Below the pieces are notes generated by a model. It was not told where the DNA came from. It saw only the letters and a program-made list of their open reading frames with translations, and searched no databases. Positions 8,320 through 16,311 of a stretch of DNA of 64,000 nt are shown piece by piece (the first letter of the stretch is position 1; every line of letters begins with the position of its first letter). The position numbers and the translations under genes were made by a program. This stretch comes from Pseudomonas sp. LD120 (GTDB taxonomy: Bacteria; Pseudomonadota; Gammaproteobacteria; Pseudomonadales; Pseudomonadaceae). Location of the stretch: assembly GCF_009861525.1 (NCBI RefSeq), contig NZ_WVHL01000005.1, forward strand, positions 558,001 to 622,000. The letters are read 5' to 3'.

Positions 8320-9045
8320 ATGCACTACCACACGCCCACTGATCGCTTACTGCAAATACTCGTGGCACTGGGGCAATCGCCCGAGGCCATGTCTGCCAAA
8401 GAGTTGTCGCTGAATTTGCAACAGCCCTTGAGCAGCACTTATCGCCATCTCAAGACCCTGCTGCGTTGGGGGCTGGCGCAGGAAAATGGTCAGGGCCGCT
8501 ATCTGCCCGGACCGACTTGCCTGCAACTGGCCAAGACCTTCGATCGCGAAGGCCTGTTGGTGACCCTGGCCAAGCCGGAGCTCAAACGCCTGGCCGAACT
8601 CAGTCAGGAAAGTGTTGCGCTGATGGTGCCCAGTAACGGGCAGGCGATCTGCATCGAGTTGGTGGACAGCCCGCAACCCTTGCGCTGCTGCTATCAAAAA
8701 GGCTTGGCGCAGCCGCTGTTGCTGGGCGCTTCGGCCAAGGTGCTGCTGGCCCACATGGAGCCGGAGCGCGGCCTGTCGATACTCCGCGAGCAGGGCGTCG
8801 AGGAGGCGGACATAGCCTCTTACCTGGACGGTTACGAGGCTATCCGCCAGGCGGGTTTCGCCGTCAGCCTGAGTGAGATAGATGCCGGTATTTGGGGGGT
8901 TAGCGCGCCCTTGCTGGATAGCCGTGATCGCCTGCAGGGCGCTATCAGCCTCATGGCCCCGGCGATCCGCGCCGAGCAGCGCAGTGAGCGGTTGATCCGC
9001 TGGACCCGCGAGGCCGCCCAGCGTCTGAGTGCCCGACTGGATTGA
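8320..9045 (+). CDS. IclR-family transcriptional regulator
   Basis: DNA-binding regulator of 241 residues. The N-terminal winged helix-turn-helix is seen at about residues 5-65 (RLLQILVALGQSPEAMSAKELSLNLQQPLSSTYRHLKTLLRWGLA), followed by an IclR effector-binding domain with SVALMVPSNGQAICIELVDS and LLLGASAKVLLAHM. The ATG at 8320 (MHYHTPTDRLLQ) gives the usual IclR N-terminus; the frame is open to 8257 without family similarity. It lies 18 bases ahead of hutG, so the regulator and the two metabolic genes are probably one transcript. The effector is unknown; a histidine or glutamate-pathway intermediate is the obvious guess. Confidence 0.88.
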   Translation: MHYHTPTDRLLQILVALGQSPEAMSAKELSLNLQQPLSSTYRHLKTLLRWGLAQENGQGRYLPGPTCLQLAKTFDREGLLVTLAKPELKRLAELSQESVALMVPSNGQAICIELVDSPQPLRCCYQKGLAQPLLLGASAKVLLAHMEPERGLSILREQGVEEADIASYLDGYEAIRQAGFAVSLSEIDAGIWGVSAPLLDSRDRLQGAISLMAPAIRAEQRSERLIRWTREAAQRLSARLD

Positions 9046-9063
9046 ATTGACTGGAGCAACATC

Positions 9064-10002
9064 ATGATCAGCACCGCCCCCCTGCATCTGTGGCAGGGTC
9101 GTATTGACCAGGCCGAAGGCCAAGCCGCCCGGCGCTGGCACCAATGGGTGCAGCCTTGGGCGGCGGATCAGGCCGCGGGCATTGCCCTGCTGGGTCTGGC
9201 CTGCGATGAGGGCGTCAAGCGCAACCAGGGGCGCACCGGGGCTCGCCAGGGGCCGGCGGCCATACGCTCAGCCCTGGCCAATCTGGCCTGGCACGGCACT
9301 TGTGCACTGTATGACGCGGGGGATGTGGCCTGTATCGATGATGATCTGGAAGGCGCCCAGCAGGCCTACGCCGAACGCCTGGGGCAGTTACTGGAGGAGG
9401 GGCATCTGCCGCTGGGCTTGGGCGGCGGTCACGAAATCGCGTTTGCCAGCTTCCTGGGGCTGGCCGAGCATTTGCGCCGTCGTCAGCCGTGCCCGCGCAT
9501 CGGCATTCTCAACTTTGACGCGCATTTTGATCTGCGCCATGCCGCGCACAGCAGCTCGGGCACGCCGTTCCGGCAGATTGCCGAGTATTGCCGGCAGGCG
9601 GGGATGCCCTTCGACTACTGCTGCCTGGGGGTGAGCGAACTGAGTAACACCCAGGCCCTGTTCGATCAGGCCCGGGCGCTCGATGTGCGCTACCTGCTGG
9701 ACCGGCAAATGCAGAGCTGGAACCTGCCGGCGATCGAGGAGTGCCTCGACCGCTTTCTCGAGGGCATCGATGTGCTCTACATGACCTTGTGCCTGGATGT
9801 GCTGCCAGCCAGCCAGGCTCCCGGTGTCAGCGCGCCCTCGGCCCATGGCGTCGAGGTACAGGTCGTCGAGCACCTCGTGCGCCGCGCTCGGGCCAGCGGA
9901 AAGTTGCGCGTGGCCGACATCGCCGAACTCAATCCCGGGCTCGATCAAGACCGGCGCACCGCCCGCGTGGCCGCGCGTCTACTGGCCAGCCTGATTCACT
10001 GA
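9064..10002 (+). CDS. hutG: Formimidoylglutamase (arginase family)
   Basis: Predicted to hydrolyse N-formimidoyl-L-glutamate to L-glutamate and formamide, the last step of one route of histidine degradation. The 312-residue protein has the arginase-fold metal motifs GLGGGHEIAFAS (about 118-129) and ILNFDAHFDLRHAAHSSSGTPF (about 148-169), and the HutG-style TLCLDVLPASQAPGVSAPSA (about 240-259). The other hut genes are absent nearby; it is paired instead with a regulator upstream and a glutamate carrier downstream. A related ureohydrolase activity (for example on another guanidino or formimino compound) cannot be excluded. Confidence 0.85.
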   Translation: MISTAPLHLWQGRIDQAEGQAARRWHQWVQPWAADQAAGIALLGLACDEGVKRNQGRTGARQGPAAIRSALANLAWHGTCALYDAGDVACIDDDLEGAQQAYAERLGQLLEEGHLPLGLGGGHEIAFASFLGLAEHLRRRQPCPRIGILNFDAHFDLRHAAHSSSGTPFRQIAEYCRQAGMPFDYCCLGVSELSNTQALFDQARALDVRYLLDRQMQSWNLPAIEECLDRFLEGIDVLYMTLCLDVLPASQAPGVSAPSAHGVEVQVVEHLVRRARASGKLRVADIAELNPGLDQDRRTARVAARLLASLIH

Positions 10003-10054
10003 GGGGCAAGCCCCTCACCGCAAAACACCACAATGACAAGAAGAGACGTTTGCC

Positions 10055-11263
10055 ATGCTGACTTTTGAACTGGATGCGCTGACCACCTTGGCGCTGGCCC
10101 TGATCCTCTTGGGGGTGGGGGCCCAACTGAAGAAACGCAGCCGCTGGCTGACCCAGCTGTGCGTACCGGCACCGGTCATCGGGGGCTTTGGTTTTGCTCT
10201 GATTGTCTGGCTGCTGCGCGACCAGCAACTGCTGACCCTCAAGCTCGATACCGCGATTCAGACGCCCCTGATGGTGGCGTTTTTCACCACGGTGGGCTTG
10301 GGCGGCAGCCTTGGTTTGTTGCGCCGTGGCGGCAAGATCCTGTTTATCTACCTCGGCGCCTGCTGGTCGCTGGCCTTGCTGCAGAACCTGGTGGGTGTTG
10401 GCGCCGCCAAGGCGCTGGGCCTCGACCCTCTGCTGGGCCTCATGGCTGGCGCGGTGTCGCTGGAAGGTGGCTTTGGCGCCGCGGCGGCATTCGGCCCCAT
10501 CGCGGAAAACCTCGGCGCGGTAGGGGCGACCACGGCGGCGTTGGCTTCGGCCACGTTTGGCATGGTGGCGGGCGGCTTGTTGGGCAGTCCGTTGGCGCGC
10601 TGGTTGATCCAGCGCAACGGCTTGCAGATCAAGGCCGAACAGTCCGGCAACCTGCAGCAGTTGGATACGGCTGCGCAGGGCTCCGTGGCGCCACTGGATG
10701 CGGTCACGCTTCTGCGCCTGTTGACCTGCGTGCTGGTGATCATGGTCCTGGGTTTCTGGATCGGCAGCGCCCTCGATCAGCATGTGGGCATCGTCTTGCC
10801 CAGCTATGTCGGCGCGATGTTCGTGGCGATCATCCTGCGCAACCTCAATGACCGGGCGCGGCTCATCGAGATCCCCGACAACGCCGTGAGCACCCTGGGC
10901 GATGTGTGCCTGGGCGTGTTCCTGACCATGGCCATGATGAGCCTGAAGTTCTGGGAGCTGGAGCAACTGGGGCTGCCGCTGCTGGTTATCCTGGTGGTTC
11001 AGGTGCTGCTGATGATGCTGCTGTGTGTATTTCTGCTGTTTCGCCTGTTTGGCGGCAACTATGACGCCGCGGTGCTGTGTGCCGGCTTCATGGGGCACGG
11101 CCTGGGGGCGACGCCTAATGCGGTGGCCAACATGGGTGCGATCTGTGATCACTACAAGGTCTTTTCCTACAAGGCCTTCATCATCGTGCCGCTGTGTGGC
11201 GCGGTGTTGATCGACATCGTGGCGATCCCGCTGATCACCTGGTTCATCAACGCCTTTGCCTGA
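10055..11263 (+). CDS. gltS: Sodium/glutamate symporter
   Basis: Inner-membrane Na+-coupled glutamate carrier of 402 residues, the normal GltS length, with about ten hydrophobic segments arranged as two similar halves. Typical stretches are CVPAPVIGGFGFALIVWLL near the N-terminus, GLMAGAVSLEGGFGAAAAFGP with the glycine-rich motif near residue 135, and GFMGHGLGATPNAVANMGAI near residue 345. It follows hutG by 52 bases, in the same direction. Together the three genes suggest a regulon that handles glutamate or an N-substituted glutamate; this is inference from context. Confidence 0.9.
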   Translation: MLTFELDALTTLALALILLGVGAQLKKRSRWLTQLCVPAPVIGGFGFALIVWLLRDQQLLTLKLDTAIQTPLMVAFFTTVGLGGSLGLLRRGGKILFIYLGACWSLALLQNLVGVGAAKALGLDPLLGLMAGAVSLEGGFGAAAAFGPIAENLGAVGATTAALASATFGMVAGGLLGSPLARWLIQRNGLQIKAEQSGNLQQLDTAAQGSVAPLDAVTLLRLLTCVLVIMVLGFWIGSALDQHVGIVLPSYVGAMFVAIILRNLNDRARLIEIPDNAVSTLGDVCLGVFLTMAMMSLKFWELEQLGLPLLVILVVQVLLMMLLCVFLLFRLFGGNYDAAVLCAGFMGHGLGATPNAVANMGAICDHYKVFSYKAFIIVPLCGAVLIDIVAIPLITWFINAFA

Positions 11264-11268
11264 GTGGC

Positions 11269-12249
11269 TCAGCGCCTGAGGAAGAGGCACTGGCCGGGGC
11301 TTTGTGGCGCAAGACTGGCGTGATGCAGCCAGTTCAGGATCACCGGCCAGAGCTGGATTTTGAAGCGGCTGTGGAACAGCCCGAAATGGCCGATCTGCGT
11401 TTCGCCAACGTCCTCGGGGCGAACACGCAGATGGGTCCGTGGGCTGTTGCCAAAGTAATCCAGTAAACGCTCGATGGCCGCTACGCTGCCGAAGGGGTCG
11501 TCACTGACGCTGATGGCGAGGATCGGCGCGGTGACTGCCATGAACGGCTGGCCATTGCGTGCTTTGGCCAGCCTGCGGCCACTGGGGCGGCCTTCATAGC
11601 GTGGGTGCGGGGTACACCAATCGTTGACCACGCCGGCGGGCGTGTCCTCCATCCAGCCCAGGCGCTTGCCGGGAAAGTAGCCGTACCAGCACGTGAGCAA
11701 GGGCATCAGCAGGTGCCATTTGCCCAGCATGCGCCAGCGCCGCTCAGGCATGTAGTCGCGCCAGTAAGCGAACTGCGCGCCCACGGTGACCACGTGGCGA
11801 ATCACCCCGGCGGAAGCGCCCAATCCCACGGCACAGCCACCGAAACTGTGGCCCACCACGTCGATCGGCTGCCCGGGAAACTCGCGCTGGGCCCGTTGCA
11901 GCATGGCTTCGAAGTCCAGAGCGCCCCAATCCGACCAGGATGCCTTGAACCCCTTGAGCGAGGCCGGACGCGACTCGCCGATGCCGCGATAGTCATAGGT
12001 CATCACGTCAAGGCCGTTGGCGAACAGGTAGTCGGCGAAACGAAAGTAGTAGCGGCAGCGCACCGAGGTCGCGGCGTTGATGATCACCACCGGCCGTGCT
12101 GGATCGGCTTGCGGATGGCGCCAGGCAAAACCACCGATCAGGTAACCGTCCGCCGCCGGTTCGTTGAAGGTTTCGCTGGGGCCGGGCGTCGGCCCGGCGA
12201 TGGCGGGTTGAGTGTAAGCGCCCCATAAAGCCCACATTCCAAGTGCCAA
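11269..12249 (-). CDS. Alpha/beta hydrolase with 5' end replaced by IS66 sequence
   Basis: Serine-hydrolase fold protein. Native sequence begins near TQPAIAGPTPGPSETFNEPAADGYLIGGF and continues through MTYDYRGIGESRPAS and the nucleophile-elbow-like segment PIDVVGHSFGGCAVGLG (GHSFGG) to a C-terminal HFGLFHSRF region carrying a candidate catalytic His. The inverted repeat of the IS66 element ends at 12214 inside the reading frame. No ATG, GTG or TTG lies between 12150 and 12213, so the original start codon has been separated from the gene. The frame stays open into the element, which supplies a TTG at 12249 (AGGGA upstream) or an ATG at 12237, so a chimeric protein of about 320 residues may still be made. 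Its substrate is unknown. Confidence 0.7.
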   Translation of the reverse strand: MALGMWALWGAYTQPAIAGPTPGPSETFNEPAADGYLIGGFAWRHPQADPARPVVIINAATSVRCRYYFRFADYLFANGLDVMTYDYRGIGESRPASLKGFKASWSDWGALDFEAMLQRAQREFPGQPIDVVGHSFGGCAVGLGASAGVIRHVVTVGAQFAYWRDYMPERRWRMLGKWHLLMPLLTCWYGYFPGKRLGWMEDTPAGVVNDWCTPHPRYEGRPSGRRLAKARNGQPFMAVTAPILAISVSDDPFGSVAAIERLLDYFGNSPRTHLRVRPEDVGETQIGHFGLFHSRFKIQLWPVILNWLHHASLAPQSPGQCLFLRR

Positions 12250-12299
12250 GCTGATCCCTAATGCTGTGCTCCCGATCTCTTTCTGGAGCCAGCCCCACC

Positions 12300-12659
12300 A
12301 TGATGCGACCCGACGCCAAAGTCGAAAAAGTCTATCTCTACCCCAAGCCTGTCGACTTCCGAAAATCCATCGACGGTCTGGCCGCGCTGGTCGAACTGGA
12401 TATAAAAGTGGCGGTATTCGACCCAGTGCTTTTCGTCTTCCTCAACAAGTCCCGCAACCGGGTGAAGATTTTGTATTGGGAGCGCAACGGCTTCTGTCTT
12501 TGGCTCAAACGCCTTGAATCCGAACGGTTCAAAACCTCCCCTGACGACACGAATGAAGCCATTGTCCTGACGGCTCAGGAACTGAACTGGTTACTCGACG
12601 GTTTTGATCTGTGGCGCAACCGGCCACATCAGGTTTTGACGCCGCGATTTGTCGCATAG
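12300..12659 (+). CDS. tnpB: IS66-family accessory protein TnpB (Orf2)
   Basis: A 119-residue protein, standard TnpB length, with the family core VYLYPKPVDFRKSIDGLAALVE near the N-terminus and ILYWERNGFCLWLKRLE in the middle. It is required with TnpC for transposition in characterised IS66 elements, by an unknown biochemical role. ATG 12300 has GGAG 11 bases upstream. The gene is intact and 18 bases ahead of tnpC. Confidence 0.92.
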   Translation: MMRPDAKVEKVYLYPKPVDFRKSIDGLAALVELDIKVAVFDPVLFVFLNKSRNRVKILYWERNGFCLWLKRLESERFKTSPDDTNEAIVLTAQELNWLLDGFDLWRNRPHQVLTPRFVA

Positions 12660-12677
12660 TTGGATATAATCCGGGCC

Positions 12678-14210
12678 ATGATTTCCATCCCCGACGACCT
12701 CCCTGATGATCCGGTTCTGCTCAAGCAAATGCTTGTGCAGATGCTCAGTGAGCGTCAGGTGGACAAAGACCAGATTGTTGACCTGAAAGAGCAGATCAAA
12801 CTATGGCGTGAACGTTTTTTCGGGCGTAAGTCAGAGCAAACCGTCGATCCGCAGACGCCGCAGCTCGTGCTCTTTAATGAACCCGAAAGCTTTGCGGTTC
12901 CGGTCTCCGACACCTCTGACGAAGAAGTCGTTGCCCCGACTAAACGCCGAGGTAAACGTAAACCACTATCAGCCGATCTGCCTCGGATCGAGGTCATCCA
13001 CGAACTACCCGAACACGAACTGACCTGTGCCTGCGGTTGCCGCAAGCATGTGATCAGCGAAGAAACCAGCGAGCAGCTGGATATCGTGCCGATGCAGATC
13101 CGCGTCATCAAACATATCCGCAAGATCTACGGTTGCCGGGGCTGCGAAACAGCACCGGTCACTGCCGACAAACCCGCGCAATTGATCGAAAAGAGCATGG
13201 CCAGTCCAAGCGTACTGGCCATGCTGCTAACGACTAAATACGTCGATGGTCTGCCGCTGCACCGCTTTGAAAGTGTGCTGAGCCGACACGGCATCGAGAT
13301 CCCTCGGCAAACGCTGGCGCGCTGGATCATCCAGTGCAGCGAACACTTTCAGCCGCTGATCAATTTGATGCGTGACCGGCTGCTGGAAAGTCCGGTCATC
13401 CACTGCGATGAAACCCGCGTTCAGGTCCTCAAGGAACCGGATCGAGACCCGACCCGCCAATCCTGGATGTGGGTACAAGCCAGCGGCCCGCCAGATCGTA
13501 AAGTCGTGCTGTTTGATTACACGTCCAGTCGTGCGCAAGAAGTGCCGTTGCGCTTGCTGGAAACTTACCGTGGCTATGTCATGACCGACGACTACGCTGG
13601 CTATAACGCGTTGGCGTTGCAATCGGGTGTGGAGCGCTTGGCGTGCATGGCCCATGCACGACGCAAGTTCGTGGACGCGCAAAAAGTGCAGCCCAAGGGT
13701 AAAACCGGACGGGCCGATATCGCGCTGACGATGATCAACAAGCTGTACGGGATCGAGCGTGAACTTAAGGAAGCCGATGATGAACAGCGGTTTATCGCTC
13801 GCCAGGAAAAGAGCCTGCCGATCTTGGGGCAGCTGAAAGTCTGGTTGGATAAAACCCAATCCCAGGTGACGCCGCAAAGTGCATTAGGCAAGGCGGTGCA
13901 TTATCTGGCGAATAACTGGAGCCGACTGGAGCGTTATGTCGAAGCGGGTTATTTGCCCATCGACAACAACGCGGCCGAAAGAGCGATCAAGCCGTTTGTC
14001 ATCGGACGCAAGGCCTGGTTGTTCAGCGATACCGTCAACGGCGCCACTGCCAGCGCAAAGATCTACAGCCTGGTCGAGACCGCCAAGGTCAACGGCCAAG
14101 AGCCTTATACGTGGCTACGCCACGTACTAGAGCGGCTGCCGCATGCCTCGTCAGTAAAGGACTACGAGGCGCTACTGCCGTGGAACTGCTCGCCGCAGAT
14201 GCCACGGTAG
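12678..14210 (+). CDS. tnpC: IS66-family transposase TnpC (Orf3)
   Basis: DDE transposase of 510 residues. An N-terminal leucine-rich coiled region (about 10-60, LLKQMLVQMLSERQVDKDQI) precedes the zinc-finger-like CACGCRKH and CRGCE motifs (about 115-160). The catalytic triad is visible in VIHCDETRVQV, VMTDDYAGYN and IDNNAAERAIKPF. The protein reaches normal length with no frameshift, so it could be active. The start at 12678 (MISIPDDLPDDPVLL) is chosen over an upstream in-frame codon because it matches the family. Confidence 0.92.
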   Translation: MISIPDDLPDDPVLLKQMLVQMLSERQVDKDQIVDLKEQIKLWRERFFGRKSEQTVDPQTPQLVLFNEPESFAVPVSDTSDEEVVAPTKRRGKRKPLSADLPRIEVIHELPEHELTCACGCRKHVISEETSEQLDIVPMQIRVIKHIRKIYGCRGCETAPVTADKPAQLIEKSMASPSVLAMLLTTKYVDGLPLHRFESVLSRHGIEIPRQTLARWIIQCSEHFQPLINLMRDRLLESPVIHCDETRVQVLKEPDRDPTRQSWMWVQASGPPDRKVVLFDYTSSRAQEVPLRLLETYRGYVMTDDYAGYNALALQSGVERLACMAHARRKFVDAQKVQPKGKTGRADIALTMINKLYGIERELKEADDEQRFIARQEKSLPILGQLKVWLDKTQSQVTPQSALGKAVHYLANNWSRLERYVEAGYLPIDNNAAERAIKPFVIGRKAWLFSDTVNGATASAKIYSLVETAKVNGQEPYTWLRHVLERLPHASSVKDYEALLPWNCSPQMPR

Positions 14211-14312
14211 ATCGTTGCTCCACCACTGGGTAGGTGGGGTTTATGGATCGTATACGAATAATCCGGGCCCGGCCGAAGCCGGGTATCCCTGGACGTCGAT
14301 GGAGCCTTGAGC

Positions 14313-14699
14313 ATGGAAGTAAAGCAACAGATGAGCCCGGAACAATGCCAGGGCATGGAGGATATCCGTCGAGAAATCGACACCCTGGATCGGGCGGTCA
14401 TTGCGCTACTGGGCGCACGTTTCAAGTACGTACTGGCAGCCTCGAAATTCAAGACCTCGGCAGCCACCGTACGGGCCGAGCAGCGCTTCAAGGCGATGCT
14501 CGCCACCCGCCGCCAATGGGCCGAGGCCGAAGGCCTGAGCGCGGATGCCATCGAACAGCTGTACAGCAATCTGGTGCAGCATTTTATTGCTGAGGAGATG
14601 AAGCATTGGCAGGCGGCCCAGGCGCTACCTGAACGACCAGCGCTTATGGCCAAGATAACTAGTGAAGACGGGGACAATCACACCGACAGCGTGAGATAG
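14313..14699 (+). CDS. PchB-like isochorismate pyruvate lyase / chorismate mutase, 3' end altered
   Basis: Small AroQ-fold protein resembling PchB, which converts isochorismate to salicylate plus pyruvate. The sequence SPEQCQGMEDIRREIDTLDRAVIALLGARFKYV and the later FKAMLATRRQWAEAEGLSADAIEQLYSNLVQHFIAEEMKHW follow the PchB pattern closely. PchB proteins are about 101 residues and end soon after the last tryptophan; here the frame runs about 25 residues further, and the extra part is antisense to the last codons of the GtrA gene of the AT-rich island. The native stop has therefore been lost at the island junction. GGAG eight bases before ATG 14313 supports the start. No pchA partner is present. 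Confidence 0.75.
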   Translation: MEVKQQMSPEQCQGMEDIRREIDTLDRAVIALLGARFKYVLAASKFKTSAATVRAEQRFKAMLATRRQWAEAEGLSADAIEQLYSNLVQHFIAEEMKHWQAAQALPERPALMAKITSEDGDNHTDSVR

Positions 14700-15026
14700 C
14701 TCTTTAGCGAAATGCGTTATACCTAATTTCGGTAAAGCATAATAGGCAAGAAAGAGAGTGGTTAATAAGGTTTGGAGTATAGCGGCTATATTGACAAGTA
14801 TAAAGTATAGAATGGAGTGATGAGTTCTCTGGGTGCTTTCCTTGAACACAAATAGCTTACTTAGTAGGAAGGCTGTTGTCATGCCCGTAATATAGGAGAG
14901 GACAACAGCTGTTGAAAAACTCACCCAGTAGTTATAAAGAAATCGCGATCCAAAATTTACGGCGGCGGCGAAACCGCCAACCAGTAAAAATATTAAAAAT
15001 TGTTTTGATTTGAATTGTTCTAGCAC
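14625..15026 (-). CDS. GtrA-family membrane protein, candidate lipid-linked sugar translocase
   Basis: A 133-residue protein with four hydrophobic helices (FLIFLLVGGFAAAVNFGSRF; VVLSYITGMTTAFLLSKLFVF; ILYFILVNIAAILQTLLTTLF; AVGVIVPVFTSYLGHKRWSF), the complete GtrA layout including the basic-aromatic C-terminal end. GtrA proteins accompany pathways that move or use polyprenyl-linked sugars; mycobacteria have a GtrA member (Rv3789) in their arabinofuranosyl donor locus. It starts with GTG at 15026, overlapping the stop of the preceding gene by seven bases. Last gene of the operon. A role in donor flipping or as an anchor is inferred. Confidence 0.8.
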   Translation of the reverse strand: MLEQFKSKQFLIFLLVGGFAAAVNFGSRFLYNYWVSFSTAVVLSYITGMTTAFLLSKLFVFKESTQRTHHSILYFILVNIAAILQTLLTTLFLAYYALPKLGITHFAKELSHAVGVIVPVFTSYLGHKRWSFR

Positions 15027-16309
15027 GCGGTAGCATCCTTCGCTAATTGTCTACCGAATCCAATACTTTCGGAAATCCCCCTGTCCTCAGGGTAGTAGTA
15101 CGACGTGTCAGCAACCCACAATCCATGGATCGGTAATGCTGCCGGGGGGAGGCTATCCAAGTATCCAGGATCGCATATAGGTTGTGCATGACGGTAGCGG
15201 TTTACACGAATGTCAATAAAGTCTTCAGTAGTCAGTGTTGGGTTGATTTTTTGTAGATATGCACGAGTCTTTTCGATAAATATTTGGTCTGGGTCGGAAA
15301 ATTTTTCGTGTTCGCCAGGCATATAAAATGGAATATAGATTATATGTTGATCTAGCGGGCGGAGATTTGAGTACTCGACTAGTCCAGGAATATCCATTTG
15401 TGGATCATTAGTGTTCAGCCAGAAGTTTTCGGTTAGGGTTTTGCGAAGTTTGGCAATGACGCAGACGACTGCAATATTTTTGAGAGAACGGAATTTTTCT
15501 TGTATCTCTGTTGGTAAGCCAGGTATGATTTTTGGTACATAAGGTAGCGGAATGGTACTTATAACTTTGTCGAAGGGGTGTTGTATTCCTGCGACTTCTA
15601 CGCTAGTAACTCGTTCGCCAATAATATGCACGCAGTCGACTTTTGCTCTCAAGTGTATTTCGCCGCCAAGAGCCTCAATTTTTGTTTTTAATGCATCTAA
15701 TAATGTTGTCGAGCCTCCTTCAAGGTAACCCAACTTTTCTCGGAACAGGCTATATCGAGATCGGCCAATCCGGCGAATTCGACTCCATATCCACGCGGCT
15801 GATAGCCCGCTGGCATAGTTGTAAAATTTATAGTCAAATAGACGCCGCCATAAAACCTCCCACGCTTCTTCACCTACCCAGCGACGAATCCATTCTGATG
15901 CTTCGATCTTGTCCAATTGTGTCCAATCATTACGCTTAGTAGATAGGAAGGCGTGTAGTCCGTAACGAATTTTTGCGATTAGTCCAAGACCGCGAAACCT
16001 CATTAGAGCAATGGGGTTGCCCCAAGGTTGCAGTCGATCTTGGTACCAATAACCCATCTTTGTTTCGACCCAGCGCATTTTTTCGGCGAGGCCTAACTCA
16101 GTTAGTACCGTTAGGAATGCGTGATCTGAAATGCAATGAAAGTGGTAGTAACGTTCGATTTTCAAGCCGCTAAAATCAAAGCATGCCGTCATTCCACCAA
16201 TGCGATCGTCAGCTTCGAACAAAATGGGTTTATGTCCGTCTTTTGCCAATTGATAAGCCACAGCGAGACCCATTGGGCCTGCACCTAGAACTGCAATACG
16301 CTGCCCCAT
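15020..16309 (-). CDS. FAD/NAD(P)-binding oxidoreductase, amine-oxidase fold
   Basis: A 429-residue flavoprotein. The dinucleotide-binding motif VLGAGPMGLAVAYQLAKDGHKPILFEADDRIGG lies at the N-terminus, followed by the GG-rich segment typical of the amine oxidase / phytoene desaturase / UDP-galactopyranose mutase-like group, and a C-terminal FAD motif region (GLWVADTSYYYPEDRGISESIGFGRQLA). No signal peptide. Similar proteins sit beside polysaccharide genes, where they may oxidise or isomerise a sugar or lipid carrier; the reaction is not known. ATG 16309 is preferred over an overlapping TTG at 16315 because GGAG lies eight bases upstream. Codon use is AT-rich. Confidence 0.75.
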   Translation of the reverse strand: MGQRIAVLGAGPMGLAVAYQLAKDGHKPILFEADDRIGGMTACFDFSGLKIERYYHFHCISDHAFLTVLTELGLAEKMRWVETKMGYWYQDRLQPWGNPIALMRFRGLGLIAKIRYGLHAFLSTKRNDWTQLDKIEASEWIRRWVGEEAWEVLWRRLFDYKFYNYASGLSAAWIWSRIRRIGRSRYSLFREKLGYLEGGSTTLLDALKTKIEALGGEIHLRAKVDCVHIIGERVTSVEVAGIQHPFDKVISTIPLPYVPKIIPGLPTEIQEKFRSLKNIAVVCVIAKLRKTLTENFWLNTNDPQMDIPGLVEYSNLRPLDQHIIYIPFYMPGEHEKFSDPDQIFIEKTRAYLQKINPTLTTEDFIDIRVNRYRHAQPICDPGYLDSLPPAALPIHGLWVADTSYYYPEDRGISESIGFGRQLAKDATAC

Positions 16310-16311
16310 GT

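Larger units (their letters stand above)
12214..14255 (+). mobile_element. IS66-family insertion sequence without tnpA
   Basis: The element is bounded by imperfect inverted repeats: 27 bases starting GTAAGCGCCCCATAAAGCCC on the left (12214-12240), and on the right, read inward from 14255, GTATACGATCCATAAACCCC. About 20 of 27 positions match. It carries tnpB and tnpC in one direction but no tnpA-like gene, although many IS66 elements have all three. IS66 elements usually make 8-bp target duplications; the flanks here (GGTTGAGT and GAATAATC) differ, so either the target was rearranged after insertion or the ends are not a simple transposition product. Confidence 0.85.

Noticed and set aside
9929..11290. 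Long open frame (453 codons) on the minus strand opposite gltS
   Set aside because: Low-complexity His/Gln/Arg-rich translation typical of the antisense of a GC-rich membrane-protein gene; gltS on the plus strand has clear family motifs.
12206..14263. 8-bp target-site duplication of the IS66 element
   Set aside because: The flanking octamers differ at most positions.
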